Assembly (NCBI GenBank): GCA_022661535.1
Contig: JAKULF010000005.1
Coordinates: forward strand, 496,001 to 560,000
From: Eutypa lata
Taxonomy: Eukaryota > Ascomycota > Sordariomycetes > Xylariales > Diatrypaceae
Direction: 5' to 3'
Length of the DNA stretch: 64,000 bases
In this document: positions 23,545-34,337 of the stretch, in pieces
Layout: every line of letters starts with the position of its first letter
How positions within the stretch are numbered: position 1 is the stretch's first letter
Translations under genes and position numbers: made by a program
Notes under the pieces: generated by a model
Told to the model about the DNA's origin: nothing
Seen by the model: the letters and a program-made list of their open reading frames with translations, nothing else
Database searches by the model: none

Positions 23545-25342
23545 GCATTTATAATAAATTATGCGAATATTTTAAAGTAGTTAAAATAGCATAATAAATA
23601 TAAGAATATAAAGTTATTAAACCAGATTTTAATACGGAACTTTAATAAATCCGATATAAAAAGGTTGTTCCAAAACGCTACTAAGAGGTTCATCATTAGT
23701 AATGATTTACAAGGCTTCAAGGAGTTATTTGCTAAATACCAGGAATTTAATTCGCTTTTAAGCGGTGCTCGTGGCTCGAAGCTATTATATATGTCGATCA
23801 ATCAGTTAAAGCTGGATATTGCGACCTGGCTTGTCAATCAGGGAGCCAATGTTCTAAAGGCTTATCCAGCCAATTCTAGTATGATTGAGACCAGTATGCT
23901 TGAGGAGGTTGTAAGAAAACGGAGATTCAAGTCCCTAGTGCCTGGGTTTCTAGATGCATATTGGTTACAGGGAGGTAACTTGTTGGTGGACGATGATTAC
24001 CCTTTACACCACGCCCTCTGGAGCGGGAGACTCGAAAGCCTCAAGATCCTCCTGGAGTGTCTTGTTGAGAGTATGGAGACATATCTGTGCGTTACGTTGA
24101 CACCTCTAAGTTCCTCTCTAATACTATTCTAGAACCATTGTCAAGTCAGAGCTCTCTCCTTCGGAAGCAATCAAAGAGATACTAAATCGGCAACATCCCA
24201 ATAAATATTATTCAACAGCGCTTCACATTGCTGTCTCTGGTGGCAGCCTTGAAATCGCTTCGCTACTCGTGGAGCACGGCGCCAGCGTCAATGGCTACGA
24301 TCGTTGCGGTAGAACCCCCCTGTTCCTATCAGCTAACGCTGATATGGCAGAGTATCTCATTACCGTGGGGGCATCAACAGCATGGCTTTCTGGTAAATCC
24401 GATCTCGAGAACCTAATGTCTATACAAAGACCCGCGTTTGAGGAGGTGTCTCGGATTTTTTTGAAGCATCGGCCCGTCTCATCTCAGCTACAACCACTGA
24501 CTGTCAAACTACCAATGGTTTATAAAACCATCAATCTCAGTCTCTCTAGAATCCAGACGCTTTATCAATATGGCGTAGACTTAATGTCCGAGGACGAGGG
24601 TGGTCGGAGTCTTATGCATCATGCAATGTGTCGAGAAGATTCATTAGATTTTGTACTAGACCGCAACTTGGAGCTCTCTCAAATAACTCCATTCCCGTGG
24701 CATATGTTTTGGCGGGGCCTTGGGATGATGGCCTTCTTAGGGAGCAGGTTCGAGGATATTTCGAGGGCGTTACCACGTGACATCCTTCGCAAAGTATTGA
24801 ACTTGGAGCCGCAACGTGGGCGGAGTCCTCTTTGTGAAGCTGCTTCGTATGACTTTGTCGACATCATCGAGAATTGCCTTTCGGCCGGTGCCGACATCGA
24901 CTTTGAAGGTTGTCCAACGGGGTCAGCGCTTATGGTGGCAAGCACCTGTGGAAGCCTCAAAGCTGTGAAGTTTTTGATAAGCCGCAACGCTTCTACTCAT
25001 TATGTCGGCGCGAACGGATATAGAGATTGTCATACCTTAGCTGGGACTGATGAAATCAGAAACTGGCTTCTGGTAGGACGCTTCAGCGAACGTTCAACCA
25101 TCCAAGGAGGTAGAAACAGTAGCCTTACTACAGACGAGCCGAAGGTGAAGCCCCGGGGTGGCGTTGCTCAGGCCAGGCTGCTGCTGTGCGGGAAGCGGGA
25201 GAGAAGGTTGACAGAGTCGTCTATTGAGTACGCTAAGAGACTGCTGAAGATGAGGAGAGAATGGCGAGGTAGAGTTGCGCCCGTTGGTAAGGACGGACTC
25301 CGATACCCCAACAGTGAGACAACGACTTCGGAACGTGTTTGA
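23545..25342 (+). pseudogene. Severed 3' half of the NLR ankyrin region
   Basis: Exons 23545-24086 and 24133-25342 (intron GTGCGT...TCTAG, 46 bp) continue the reading phase of the gene broken at 15152: the last codon on both sides is TAT, the last three bases of the target duplication. The first 45 bases hold two TAG codons (23578 and 23587), each explicable by RIP of CAG or TGG; from 23590 the frame is open to the TGA at 25340. Ankyrin units are visible (STALHIAVSGGSLEIASLLV, GRTPLFLSANADMAEYLITV, SPLCEAASYDFVDIIENCLS), and the tail is basic. It has no start codon at its head; the first in-frame ATG is 23791, which could give about 501 residues if transcribed separately. Together with the 5' part the ancestral protein would be near 2.2 thousand residues. 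Confidence 0.8.
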
Positions 25343-25649
25343 TTTAGCTAGATAATTACGGTGGATTATCAACTACTGAGTTTTAATACTTGAAACTACC
25401 GGTCCTGCTTCTCAAGACCTCGTTTTGACCCTCTTGTTGCCATAGAGCCTTGAACTTTGCTTGCTCGCAGCGGTAGCTTCCCGTGATGCTCTGGTCTGAT
25501 ATGATATCATTGCTTCGTTATATTAAACTTGATAAAAACGTAAGATATATACAACCCAGAGCTATATGTGGTTTAACTGCGGCTTTACATTACCAACAAA
25601 TAAAAAGTCTAATGTATGAAATAAGGCTTTGCCTCATTTCGAGCCCTTA
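25343..25649. other. Intergenic, convergent
   Basis: About 0.3 kb between the ankyrin 3' half (+) and the NiCoT gene (-). Nothing recognised. Confidence 0.4.
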
Positions 25650-26940
25650 TCAGCTAGCTGCAGTCGGCACATCTTCCCCATCGTGAAAACGATCATCTCC
25701 ATCCGTCTCAGGCACCAGCTCGGCTCTCCGCCGTTCCATCCGACGCCTCCAGGGCTTGTAGACAATGATCGACCCAACACCCACAACCAGGAAAAGACCA
25801 CAGATGCTGCCACCTATGATTTCGAAATGGTCCGATATCGCGCTCAGGCCGTCCCAGAACTTCCCTTCGGGCTCGGCGACGTTCTGCGCCAGCGACAGGA
25901 TCTGGATAACGCCGATGAATGCCGAGACAACCACGGTGATCCCCGTCAGCACGATGGAGTAATACAGGATCGCGACCGTATCGCGCGCAAATGCCTTGGA
26001 TGTGTAGAGACTCATCATCAAGGCGCCATCGGTCGTGTCGAGTAAGCACATGCCGGCTAATTAGAAATTTCGTCAATCAATGATACTTTGCACCGGGATC
26101 GCCCATTCTCCTTCACTTACCTGTGAATAGCAACGGGAATATGAGGATAACCCATAAGCTAGTTCCCTGCGCTCCTTGCACACTCGCAATACCCAAGATA
26201 GCAATCTCAGAACTGGTGTCGAAGCCGAGACCGAACAGCACTCCTAGGGGATACATCTTCCACGGACGATCCACGATACGGAACAAATTACGAAAGATAC
26301 TAGCTAGGAACCCCGGGCCCTCAAGCTGCAGATTACTAGCAGCCTGGTCCTCATCAGCAGCATCCTCATCCGCATCCTCGTCTCTCTGTCGCCGCCTCTC
26401 CTCAAGATCCGTCGTCGTCGTCGTTAGCGTCTGCTCGCGCAAGACCTTACGCAGGCGCTTAATAAGGCGATACAAGACCCAGCCGTTGCCCAGGCACAGC
26501 AAGATGAGGAACGCGGCGCTGACGCTGGTCCCGACGATGCCGCCGACGTAGGCGAAGTTGTCGAAGCGGTCGCGCAGGGCGCCGGACGTGGCGGCGACGA
26601 CGACGCACGTCACGACGACGATGGTGGAGTGGCCGAGGCTGAAGAAGGTGCCGACGGTGACGGGCCGCTGCCCCGAGGCGATCAGCCGCCGCGTCATGAG
26701 GTCGATGGCGCTGATGTGGTCGGCGTCGAGGGCGTGGCGGAGCCCCAGCGTGTACGATAGCACGGCCGGGGTGATCATCGCCGGGAAGTAGTGCAGCACT
26801 ACCCCCGACGCGATCCACACCAGGATGTTCACCGCGATCAGGAGCCCGATGATTTGCACGACCGGTAGGGGGAGCGCTCTGAACCGCGCCGGCAGGATCG
26901 ACGTCGGCAGCGTTATGCTGCGGCTGTGGAATCCTCGCAT
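25650..26940 (-). CDS. NiCoT-family nickel/cobalt transporter
   Basis: Exons 26940-26121 and 26056-25650 (intron GTAAGT...TTAG, 64 bp) encode 408 residues with about eight membrane helices. The family signature is clear: the HX4DH metal-selectivity motif in helix II (RHALDADHISAID), LGHSTIVV, the LGFDTSSEI segment, and FTAGMCLLDTTDG, which the intron splits. A charged Asp/Glu-rich loop lies between helices IV and V. It imports Ni2+ (or Co2+) at the plasma membrane with high affinity. In fungi the main nickel user is urease. The amidase and DAL5-like porter 3-6 kb away make a nitrogen-scavenging role plausible, but that is inference. Confidence 0.92.
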
Positions 26941-27621
26941 CTTGGTTTGGTGTTGAGTTGACTAGCTAGCAGATAGATAGGTAGGTAGGTAAGCAGGGAG
27001 GGAGATAGACACTCTGCACCACACGCCAGTAAGATACATTTACTAGGTAGATATTGCAATGGTGGTGCAGAAAGAGTGAGTGTCTGTCTGTCTAGCCTAA
27101 CCCTACCAACAGTGAGACATATGAATCAGTGTTTACCACCTAGTTAGTCAAACCACAAACGATTCTGAAGAACGAAGGTTGCATTTCGATCTGTGTACCA
27201 TTTTCGAATGTGGTTTAGAAAATATGTCGTGCTTTTGTGATCGTGCCCCTCATCTGTTGTTACCCCCCACTAGAGGTAGAGGCTAGGTAATACTAACGTT
27301 AGGTAAGATAGCGTTGATCTATCTCCGACTATAAGTAAAGTGTCACGGTTGCTAGCCCTATTTACTAAGTGAAACCTTATCGTCGGGGTATGATTGGTCT
27401 ATAAGCTCTCACAAACTTCCACGCCCAGAGCTTTAAACTCCGAGACGAGACACAGACCGGGTATCGTATAGCTTCAAGAAAATTTCTGTTATAATTATTA
27501 TTACTGCTCATCTTATTGGACAAGTTATTTTTTCCTCTTTTCACTAAACAGATCTTATACAGATCTCATTTTCGGTTAAATGCTCATTCGAAAGAAGAGA
27601 ACCACCCTAGCCCAGTCCCAC
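26941..27621. other. Intergenic, NiCoT promoter side
   Basis: Upstream of the NiCoT start and downstream of the PrpD-like gene. It has a tetranucleotide run (agat/aggt) at about 26970-26993 and no coding signal. Confidence 0.45.
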
Positions 27622-28980
27622 TCAATACAGCATTCGTATTTTACCTACATCGGTCATATTTCCTACATTCGTGAACGCTTCATAGGCCCTTTCCGCCCGG
27701 ACGTTACCAATCTGCTTTGAAACCTGATCCATGAATTTCGTCTTCAGGGCCGCCTCCGTCAATGGGTTCTCTAGACTCCCAATAGCGTGTTCAATGTGCT
27801 TCTCGAGAGTACTCCCATCGTCGAAGGTGATCAAGATGTAGGCCTGGTCGTCCGTCACGCCCTCGTCCGTCGTCACATTGACTTTCTCTCGCATGGCGAC
27901 CACAGTCTCATTCAGCACGACCGAATCGGTGAATTCGCTCGGCGTCGCCTGCCCATACAGCAACCCGACAGCCGCAGCATGATAGATGCTGAACTTGCCT
28001 TCGAGGCCCGTCCGCGGACTAGTCTTCCCCGTGAGAACCAGCACATGCGGATTGACGCGAAGCTCAACGCTCTTTACAGCCCCCGCGACATCCCTGCCCT
28101 GCTCCAGCGCCTGGTCGCGCAGCTGAATGCAGCCATCAATAGTGGGGTGCATGACGATGCCGCACGGGAACGGCTTGAACGTGTTCTTCTCGACCTCCCA
28201 GACGCGTCCCAGCTGCTCGAAATACGCCGTCGTGTTCTCGCGCGTGCTCACCACGTGCGTCCAGCCGTACTTGGCCTCGAGCGCCTCGAGGGAGCTCGTG
28301 TATCCGTTGCGGGCCAGGAGCGCCGCCAGCATCCCGCTCTGCGACGCGCGGCCCACGTGGAACGACTTCGTCATGGACCCGAAGAACTCCTGCATCCCGA
28401 CCACCTGCGTCGACGCGACGCCGATGGCGTGCTGCATGGCGGTCGTGTCGAGGCGCAGGAGCTGGCCCACCGCCACCGCGGCGCCGATCGACCCCGTCGT
28501 CGACGTGATGTGCCACCCGACGTCGTAGTGCTCGGGCGACACGGAAAGCCCGAGCTTGCATTCGGCTTCGACGCCCGCTACGAAGGCCGTTAGGAAGTCT
28601 TCTCCCGATGTGGAACCCTGCCATTCGGCGACGGCGAGGAGCGCGCTGGCTACCACGCCCGCCGGGTGGATGATGGTCTCTAGGTGCGTGTCGTCGTAGT
28701 CGTCGACATGAGATGCGATGCCGTTGACTAAGGCGGCTACCTGCGCATCGACGTATCCCTCGCTAATGGAGCCGTTGGAACCAAGAATGCTCGATGTCGC
28801 CGGCCCCCCAAAGAAAATCGAGGTAGTGTTTAGGGCAATCTGCGGCGCATCCTGTCCGTAACCGCCGATTGCACAGCCAGCCCAGTTGTAGACACTCTTC
28901 ACGGCCGCATCTACGACCGAGGTAGTAAGATTTGCGTAGGTAAGATTCGTAGCCCAAGAGGCTAATGCGAGAGTTGCCAT
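27622..28980 (-). CDS. MmgE/PrpD family protein (2-methylcitrate / aconitate-type dehydratase or decarboxylase)
   Basis: Intronless, 452 residues, the standard MmgE/PrpD length. The family landmarks are present: ASHVDDYDDTHLETIIHPAG near residue 95 (the DDTH and HPA motif of the helical domain), WHITSTTGSIGAAVAVG, GMQEFFGSMTKSFHVGRASQ, and KPFPCGIVMHPTIDG. Members include 2-methylcitrate dehydratase of the methylcitrate cycle, cis-aconitate decarboxylase, and many uncharacterised fungal enzymes; the sequence does not decide between them. There is no mitochondrial presequence, and the N-terminus (MATLALASWATNL) is short, so a cytosolic location is likely. The first ATG (28980) is used rather than the TTG three codons upstream. 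The same-strand DAL5-like porter 0.6 kb upstream could supply a carboxylate substrate. Confidence 0.9.
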   Translation of the reverse strand: MATLALASWATNLTYANLTTSVVDAAVKSVYNWAGCAIGGYGQDAPQIALNTTSIFFGGPATSSILGSNGSISEGYVDAQVAALVNGIASHVDDYDDTHLETIIHPAGVVASALLAVAEWQGSTSGEDFLTAFVAGVEAECKLGLSVSPEHYDVGWHITSTTGSIGAAVAVGQLLRLDTTAMQHAIGVASTQVVGMQEFFGSMTKSFHVGRASQSGMLAALLARNGYTSSLEALEAKYGWTHVVSTRENTTAYFEQLGRVWEVEKNTFKPFPCGIVMHPTIDGCIQLRDQALEQGRDVAGAVKSVELRVNPHVLVLTGKTSPRTGLEGKFSIYHAAAVGLLYGQATPSEFTDSVVLNETVVAMREKVNVTTDEGVTDDQAYILITFDDGSTLEKHIEHAIGSLENPLTEAALKTKFMDQVSKQIGNVRAERAYEAFTNVGNMTDVGKIRMLY

Positions 28981-29614
28981 GATGACCAATACTTGTTTAC
29001 TTAATGATGGTAGTAACTATGTATCGTCAGATATTCTTTCTCGTGCTTGGCTCTTCTTATGTCTCATTGCTTGTGGATATATGCTCTCCCGTATCGGATG
29101 TAGGCTGGGAGGGGAACCTGGTGAACCACTCCAAGTGGAATAGCGAATGATGTCAGCTTTCGACCCCATCCCATCAGCAGTTCCTAGTTATGGTGGGAAT
29201 AGAATGGGGTTTGCCGTCGCATGGAGCCATACGCTAACCTTCCCCAGACCGCGGAGTAGCCGGGTTGGAGATGTGGACGAAGTAACCGTACCCACACCGG
29301 CTCCAATCCCGACTTTTCGTCGATCACCGGGCAAATATCTCCCGAGAACCCAAAGCTTTAGCTCAGTGAAGTATATCTACGGATTCACTGGACACACATT
29401 TCTCCAGATGTTTTGTCTTCCTACGGTTACATATAGCGACTAGCTTGGAATTAATTGCGAATAGAGCGTAGCAGTGGGCGTGTTGTAGTGACTAGATACG
29501 TTCTAATCGCCTCAATAGCTTCAGGTGGTAAGATGGGATTATATTCGATTAAATGGACATAGACTTTATCAGAGACGCTTTCAATGACACTATTTCGAAC
29601 CAAGTTTAGACATG
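28981..29614. promoter_or_regulatory. PrpD-like gene promoter and porter 3' flank
   Basis: Spacer between two minus-strand genes. No open frame is convincing. The region just upstream of the PrpD-like ATG is pyrimidine-rich on the coding strand. Confidence 0.4.
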
Positions 29615-31200
29615 TTACACATTTTGGCTACTTGGCCTATCATCCTCCTTTTCCCGCTGTGAAGTTACCAGCTCTGCAGTGCGCTGTCTCTCAGACTTAG
29701 CCGTTGTGTATGACAGTACCGCTGTCCAGATAGCCAAAGCAATAGATGTCGCGATCATAGCCCACATGCCACGCTGTGACATCGTTAGTAACACTCATAC
29801 CATATATTAAATATGACAGTCAGAAGAGATGAAGTGAACTCACATTGAACCAAGGAGCCATGGATGCCCCGTAAAATATGATGCTCCACCATGCATTGAC
29901 AGCGTTACTCCCCAAATTCATCCCAGCGAGCACAATAGCACGGAACATGTGCTCTTCATATCGGAGCGCATCATTAGCCCAGGCGAAGAATGTCGCCTGG
30001 CAGGCATACACCGCACCAGCCCAATAATACGCCCCGAAGACCACGGATGTCGACTCCGGGTTGGTAGGATCCCTCGACGCCACTAGAACCATCACAGATG
30101 TAGCAACCCCGGTGATGCCGATGAAGTATCCGACTAGATACCGCTTACCGCTCAGGAAATCGGTCAGCGTTGCCCAGAACAGGGTCGAGATTATGCCGAT
30201 CGCGGGCACACCTGTCGGGTAGTTGTTGAGCTGCGAGACACTGTACTCGTTCGTCGGGTGGCTCTTCATGTACAGGGCAAGCACGGCGTTCGAGCTAAAC
30301 GATTCGGTCTCGCCGGCGATGATCCAGAGGACGACGAATCCCCAGAAGAACCACGATGACAGGGCTCTCTTGAAGAATCGAAGCGACATGGGGGATTTGT
30401 CCTCGACTAGAGGGACGCGAGCAACAGCGAGTCGTTTCTCATCATCTGTCAAGTACATGGCCTGTGTAGTCCGGGGCGTGTCCGGGAAGAAGAAAAACCC
30501 GTAAAGGGCGACCGGGACCGTGATGAGACCGTCGATGATGAACAGCCAGCGCCAGCCAGAAAGGCCGTTCTTTCCGTCCAGACTGCTGTGGATGCCAGTC
30601 TGGATGTAGCCGCCGATCATCGACCCGGCAAGACCGGAGGCAGTGAATATGCCCGAGCGCTTGCCGAGCTCGCGTTCCGTGTACCACGAACCCAGTATGT
30701 AGTGCGTACCCACGAACGTCGTGGCCTCGGCTATGCCCTGGAAGAACCGGATGGCCATGATGCTCTGCGGTCGCGACACGGAGGCCGTGACCATCGTCAG
30801 TCCGGCCCAGACGATCATGCACGCCGGGAAGAAGTATCGCGGCTTGATGTAATGCAGCGACAGGTTCGCCGGGACCTGTCCGATGACATACCCAACGGTG
30901 AAACATGTGGTGATCTGGTTCAGCTGGTCCCCGACGAAGCCCAGCTCCTCTCGCATACCCGAGACGTAGGCATTGGTTAGGTTTGAGCGATCCAGCTATG
31001 AAAAATCATCAAAAAATGAGCTCCATCCAGCATCTTGTCCAGAAAAAAAAAAAGGCAAGACGGGGGATACTTACATAATTCGTGAAGTAGCTCAGACAGC
31101 AGAACGTGAGGATGAAGAAATCAATCTTCTGCACCAACTTGCGCTCACCGGGCTGATACTCGACATGGAAATAATCCCGTAGCTTAGATCTTGACGTCAT
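29615..31200 (-). CDS. MFS anion:cation symporter, DAL5-like (allantoate/vitamin/carboxylate porter)
   Basis: Exons are 31200-31075, 30995-29844 and 29773-29615 (introns 79 and 70 bp, GTAAGT and GTGAGT donors), giving 478 residues with about 12 helices. The first intron lies just before LDRSNLTNAYVSGM, the hallmark of the anion:cation symporter family after helix I. Other family blocks are GYVIGQVPANL, FFQGIAEATTFVGTHYILGSWYTERELGKRSGIF, WRWLFIIDGLITVP and FFPDTPRTT. Related porters carry allantoate, ureidosuccinate, pantothenate, nicotinate or tartrate, and the exact substrate cannot be read. It is divergently transcribed from the amidase, with 912 bp between start codons, which suggests shared control. 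Confidence 0.92.
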
Positions 31201-32112
31201 GTTTTTTTCTTTTTACGTGCTCTTACGCATCGCGTCGCCAGAGGTGAAAAATTTACGTTAAAAGAGATCTGGATCGATCAGTCAGACTAGTCATCATCTC
31301 TATGCGCAAGCGAATGTCAGCGAGGTCTCGAACACCTTTTTATTCATATCGCGACAACCCCAAGAGCTGATAGGATTTCATATCTCGGGAATCGCTTTCG
31401 TGTGGAGCATCGAGATAGCCTGTGGAGAAGATCCCAGACCCTAGAGGCTAGCTTGGTGGTTATCGCAGATAACTAAAGCTACACTAACGACGCAATCAAC
31501 CACTTAAAATAATTACTGGGATACCCCTGTTACGCCATGCGTCGGGGAATCATTACTGTTCATTCTCCGTCAGCGGGGCTGAGGTAGGAGATCGGCTCTT
31601 AGACCCCTTTCCCGTCATTGATAGCTTTGCTCCGAGTCGTGATATGAAGGTGGGATGAGTTCGATAATGGATGTCGGAATTGAGTTTTTTTGGTGTTGAA
31701 GTCGTCCAAATGGACAGGATACTTAGCTAGAATAAATCCTAAATTTTGACAAACAACAGAGTTTACTCTGTCTTAGCATGATTTCCATAGCTCTATAAAA
31801 AGCTTAATTAGGGGCAACCGAGAAGTTGGGGTAGCCAGCCACTTGACCTTTTCGTACATATTAGTGGTACTTGTTAACTAATTCTCCCCTTCCTATTACG
31901 GTCGTATACATAGCGAGCCCGTGTGATCAGGCCGGTCCCGGCTCACAGCGTATCGAAGCCGGCCTATAAGATAGGTAGTGGGCTAGCTAGCTAACTATGT
32001 ATAGTGACGATATAACGAGACCACGGAGATTTCCTGCCAGGTCATACCTGCAATACCTTCGCTAAACTCAGTCTGTGCAAGCAAAGATCACCTCTCTAAA
32101 ATAAAATAAAAA
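31201..32112. promoter_or_regulatory. Bidirectional promoter with GATA-factor sites
   Basis: HGATAR sites, the recognition sequence of nitrogen regulators of the AreA/Nit2 type, occur at 31368 (TGATAG), 31413 (AGATAG), 31460 (reverse CGATAA), 31468 (AGATAA), 31619 (TGATAG), 31662 (CGATAA) and 31969 (AGATAG). Roughly three are expected by chance in this length. Confidence 0.5.
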
Positions 32113-33956
32113 ATGACCAGCAACTGGGAAACCCTCGCCGCAAAGAAGCGCCAAGCTCTACAGGATTCCATCCCCGAAGAGTGGCGCATCCCCCGCGATC
32201 TGCTGCCGCCGGCCGACCAGGACGATGTCACGAGCTTCCCCGAGACGTCGGGCTGGTTCACCCCGGAGGAGCTAGCCATCACGGGGCTTACGGCATCGGA
32301 GCTGCTGCCCAAGCTCGCCTCGGGACAGCTGAAATCCGAAACCGTCACCCGGGCTTTCTGCAAGCGGGCCGCCGCCGCGCATCAACTAGTACATGCTTCC
32401 TCCATTCTACCTATATCCCTTTAAGTTCTATATTGAGAGAGAAGACAAGAAGAAACCCAGCTAACAGTTAACACATCCCACCACCACAGACAAACTGCCT
32501 ATCGGAGACATGTTTCCCGCGGGCCCTTTCAACAGCCAGGGCACTAGACGCGCACCTCGCGCAGACGGGCAAGCCGCTCGGACCCCTCCACGGGCTGCCC
32601 ATCTCGCTGAAGGACAACTTCAACCTGGTCGGGCTCGACTCGACCGTGGGCTTCACGTCGCACATCGGCGACCCGGCGACGTACGAGTCGGTGCTCGCGG
32701 ACCTCCTGCGCGGGGCCGGCGCCGTCTTCTACGTCAAGACCAACGTCCCGACCGCCATGATGATCGCCGAGACCGTCAACAACACCTTCGGCCGCACCGT
32801 GAACCCGCGCAACCGCAAGCTCACCAGCGGCGGGAGCTCCGGCGGCGAGTCCGCCCTCATCGTGTTCCGGGGCAGCCCCTGGGGCGTCGGCAGCGATATC
32901 GGAGGATCACTCCGTATTCCTGCCGCTTGCACGGGCATCTTCACCCTCCGGCCATCTTTCGGCCGTTTTCCAACCCTGCGCTGTCGTTCTGGCATGCCAG
33001 GGCAGGAAGCCGTGCATTCCGTGAACGGTCCGCTGACCCGCACCCTTGCCGACCTCGAACTCTACAGCCGCACCGTCATCGGGACCCAGCCCTGGCGCGC
33101 CGATCCGCGCTGTTTGCCCATTCCCTGGCGGACCGACGTTTCTCTACCCCCGAAGCTGCGCATCGCCGTCTTATGGGACGACGGGATGGCACTTCCCACA
33201 CCGCCCGTGACAAGGGCCCTACAGACGGCCGTGCAGCGCCTCCGGGATGCAGGCCACGACGTGACCGATTGGTCGTCGGTAGACCAGCCCCAGGGCGCCG
33301 AGCTGCTGCACCGCATGTTCGTCGCGGACGGCGGGGAGGCCATCCGGAGGGAGCTGGCGCGGACGGGCGAGCCCTGGCGCCCCGAGATGAAGATGTACGA
33401 GGAGGCGAAGACGCTGTCCGGTATCGAGTACTGGGAGCTGCATGTCGAGCGCCAGGAGTACCAGAAGCGGTATCTAGATCGCTGGCTCGCCGCGGGGATT
33501 GATGCTATTCTGTGCCCGACGACGCCGTATAGTAGTGTGGAGAATGGCAAGTTTAGACATGGTGAGTTCTTTCTTCTAAGTGTGTGGTGAATTGAGTTGA
33601 GAGATGCTAATCTGGGATTTTACCTGATAAGTTGGGTATACCGGTGTGTTCAACGTGCTTGATTATTCTTGCATCTCGTTTCCTACTGGTTTGACGGTCG
33701 ATAAGTCTGTCGATACACCATTAGGAGACTCGTATAAACCGATGACGGACCTGGACAGCCAGATACAGTCTGAGTGTAAGTTAATACGGATTCTGTTAAC
33801 TCTGAGCGGAACGGACCCCACCGCTAACTATTAGTAGATGATGCCGAGGCAGTTCATGGTATATCCATCAACCTTCAACTAGTCGCACAGAAGCTCGAAG
33901 AAGAAAAGTGTGTGGAAATGTGTAAAGTTATCTTAGATTTACTATCCAAGGAATAG
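32113..33956 (+). CDS. Amidase (amidase-signature family)
   Basis: Exons are 32113-32388, 32490-33561, 33632-33775 and 33838-33956; the 1611 bases give 536 residues, typical for fungal acetamidase-like enzymes. The Ser-cisSer-Lys machinery is complete: the catalytic Lys in GLPISLKDNF, the Gly/Ser-rich signature TSGGSSGGESALI, and the nucleophile region GSDIGGSLRIPAACTGIF. Later blocks (DAILCPTTPYSS, NVLDYSCISFPTGL, DAEAVHGISINLQLVAQKL) are also family-typical. It hydrolyses a carboxamide to acid plus ammonia in the cytoplasm; the natural amide is unknown. Splice donors are GTACAT (weak), GTGAGT and GTAAGT, and every junction preserves the frame. It shares its promoter region with the DAL5-like porter and may use an imported amide as a nitrogen source. 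Confidence 0.92.
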
Positions 33957-34337
33957 ATTGGTGATCCGTGAGTCATAATATTGGATATCTTAGACGGCTA
34001 GACTATATTCGGGTTCAATTTAGAAGAGCTCCGTGAATAGTGAGTACACTTTCATGATCAGGACTTGCATATACCTTGGCGAACTCTTAGATCGTGTAAT
34101 ACGATTTGTTCATTCAATGCGTTTCGTATGGTTGTGAAAAGGAGTGTACAATGAGCATGTCGGCTCCGATCTGCTTCACTCCAGGTCAGCCTCTCCGGGC
34201 AGTGATTGTCAATCTAAGGTAAGACTTCCATTCACTCCTACATGATGTCTAAACAATTAATAACTTGAAGATACACGAACCTCCCCTCTTCTATTTCATA
34301 AACGCCTGTGTGTATTCAAACCTGGGTAACATATAAA
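33957..34337. other. Intergenic, convergent
   Basis: Spacer between the 3' ends of the amidase (+) and the Clr5-ankyrin gene (-). Nothing recognised. Confidence 0.4.

Noticed and set aside
28136..28624. Minus-strand alternate frame within the PrpD-like gene
   Set aside because: Arg-rich shadow frame overlapping a complete family match.
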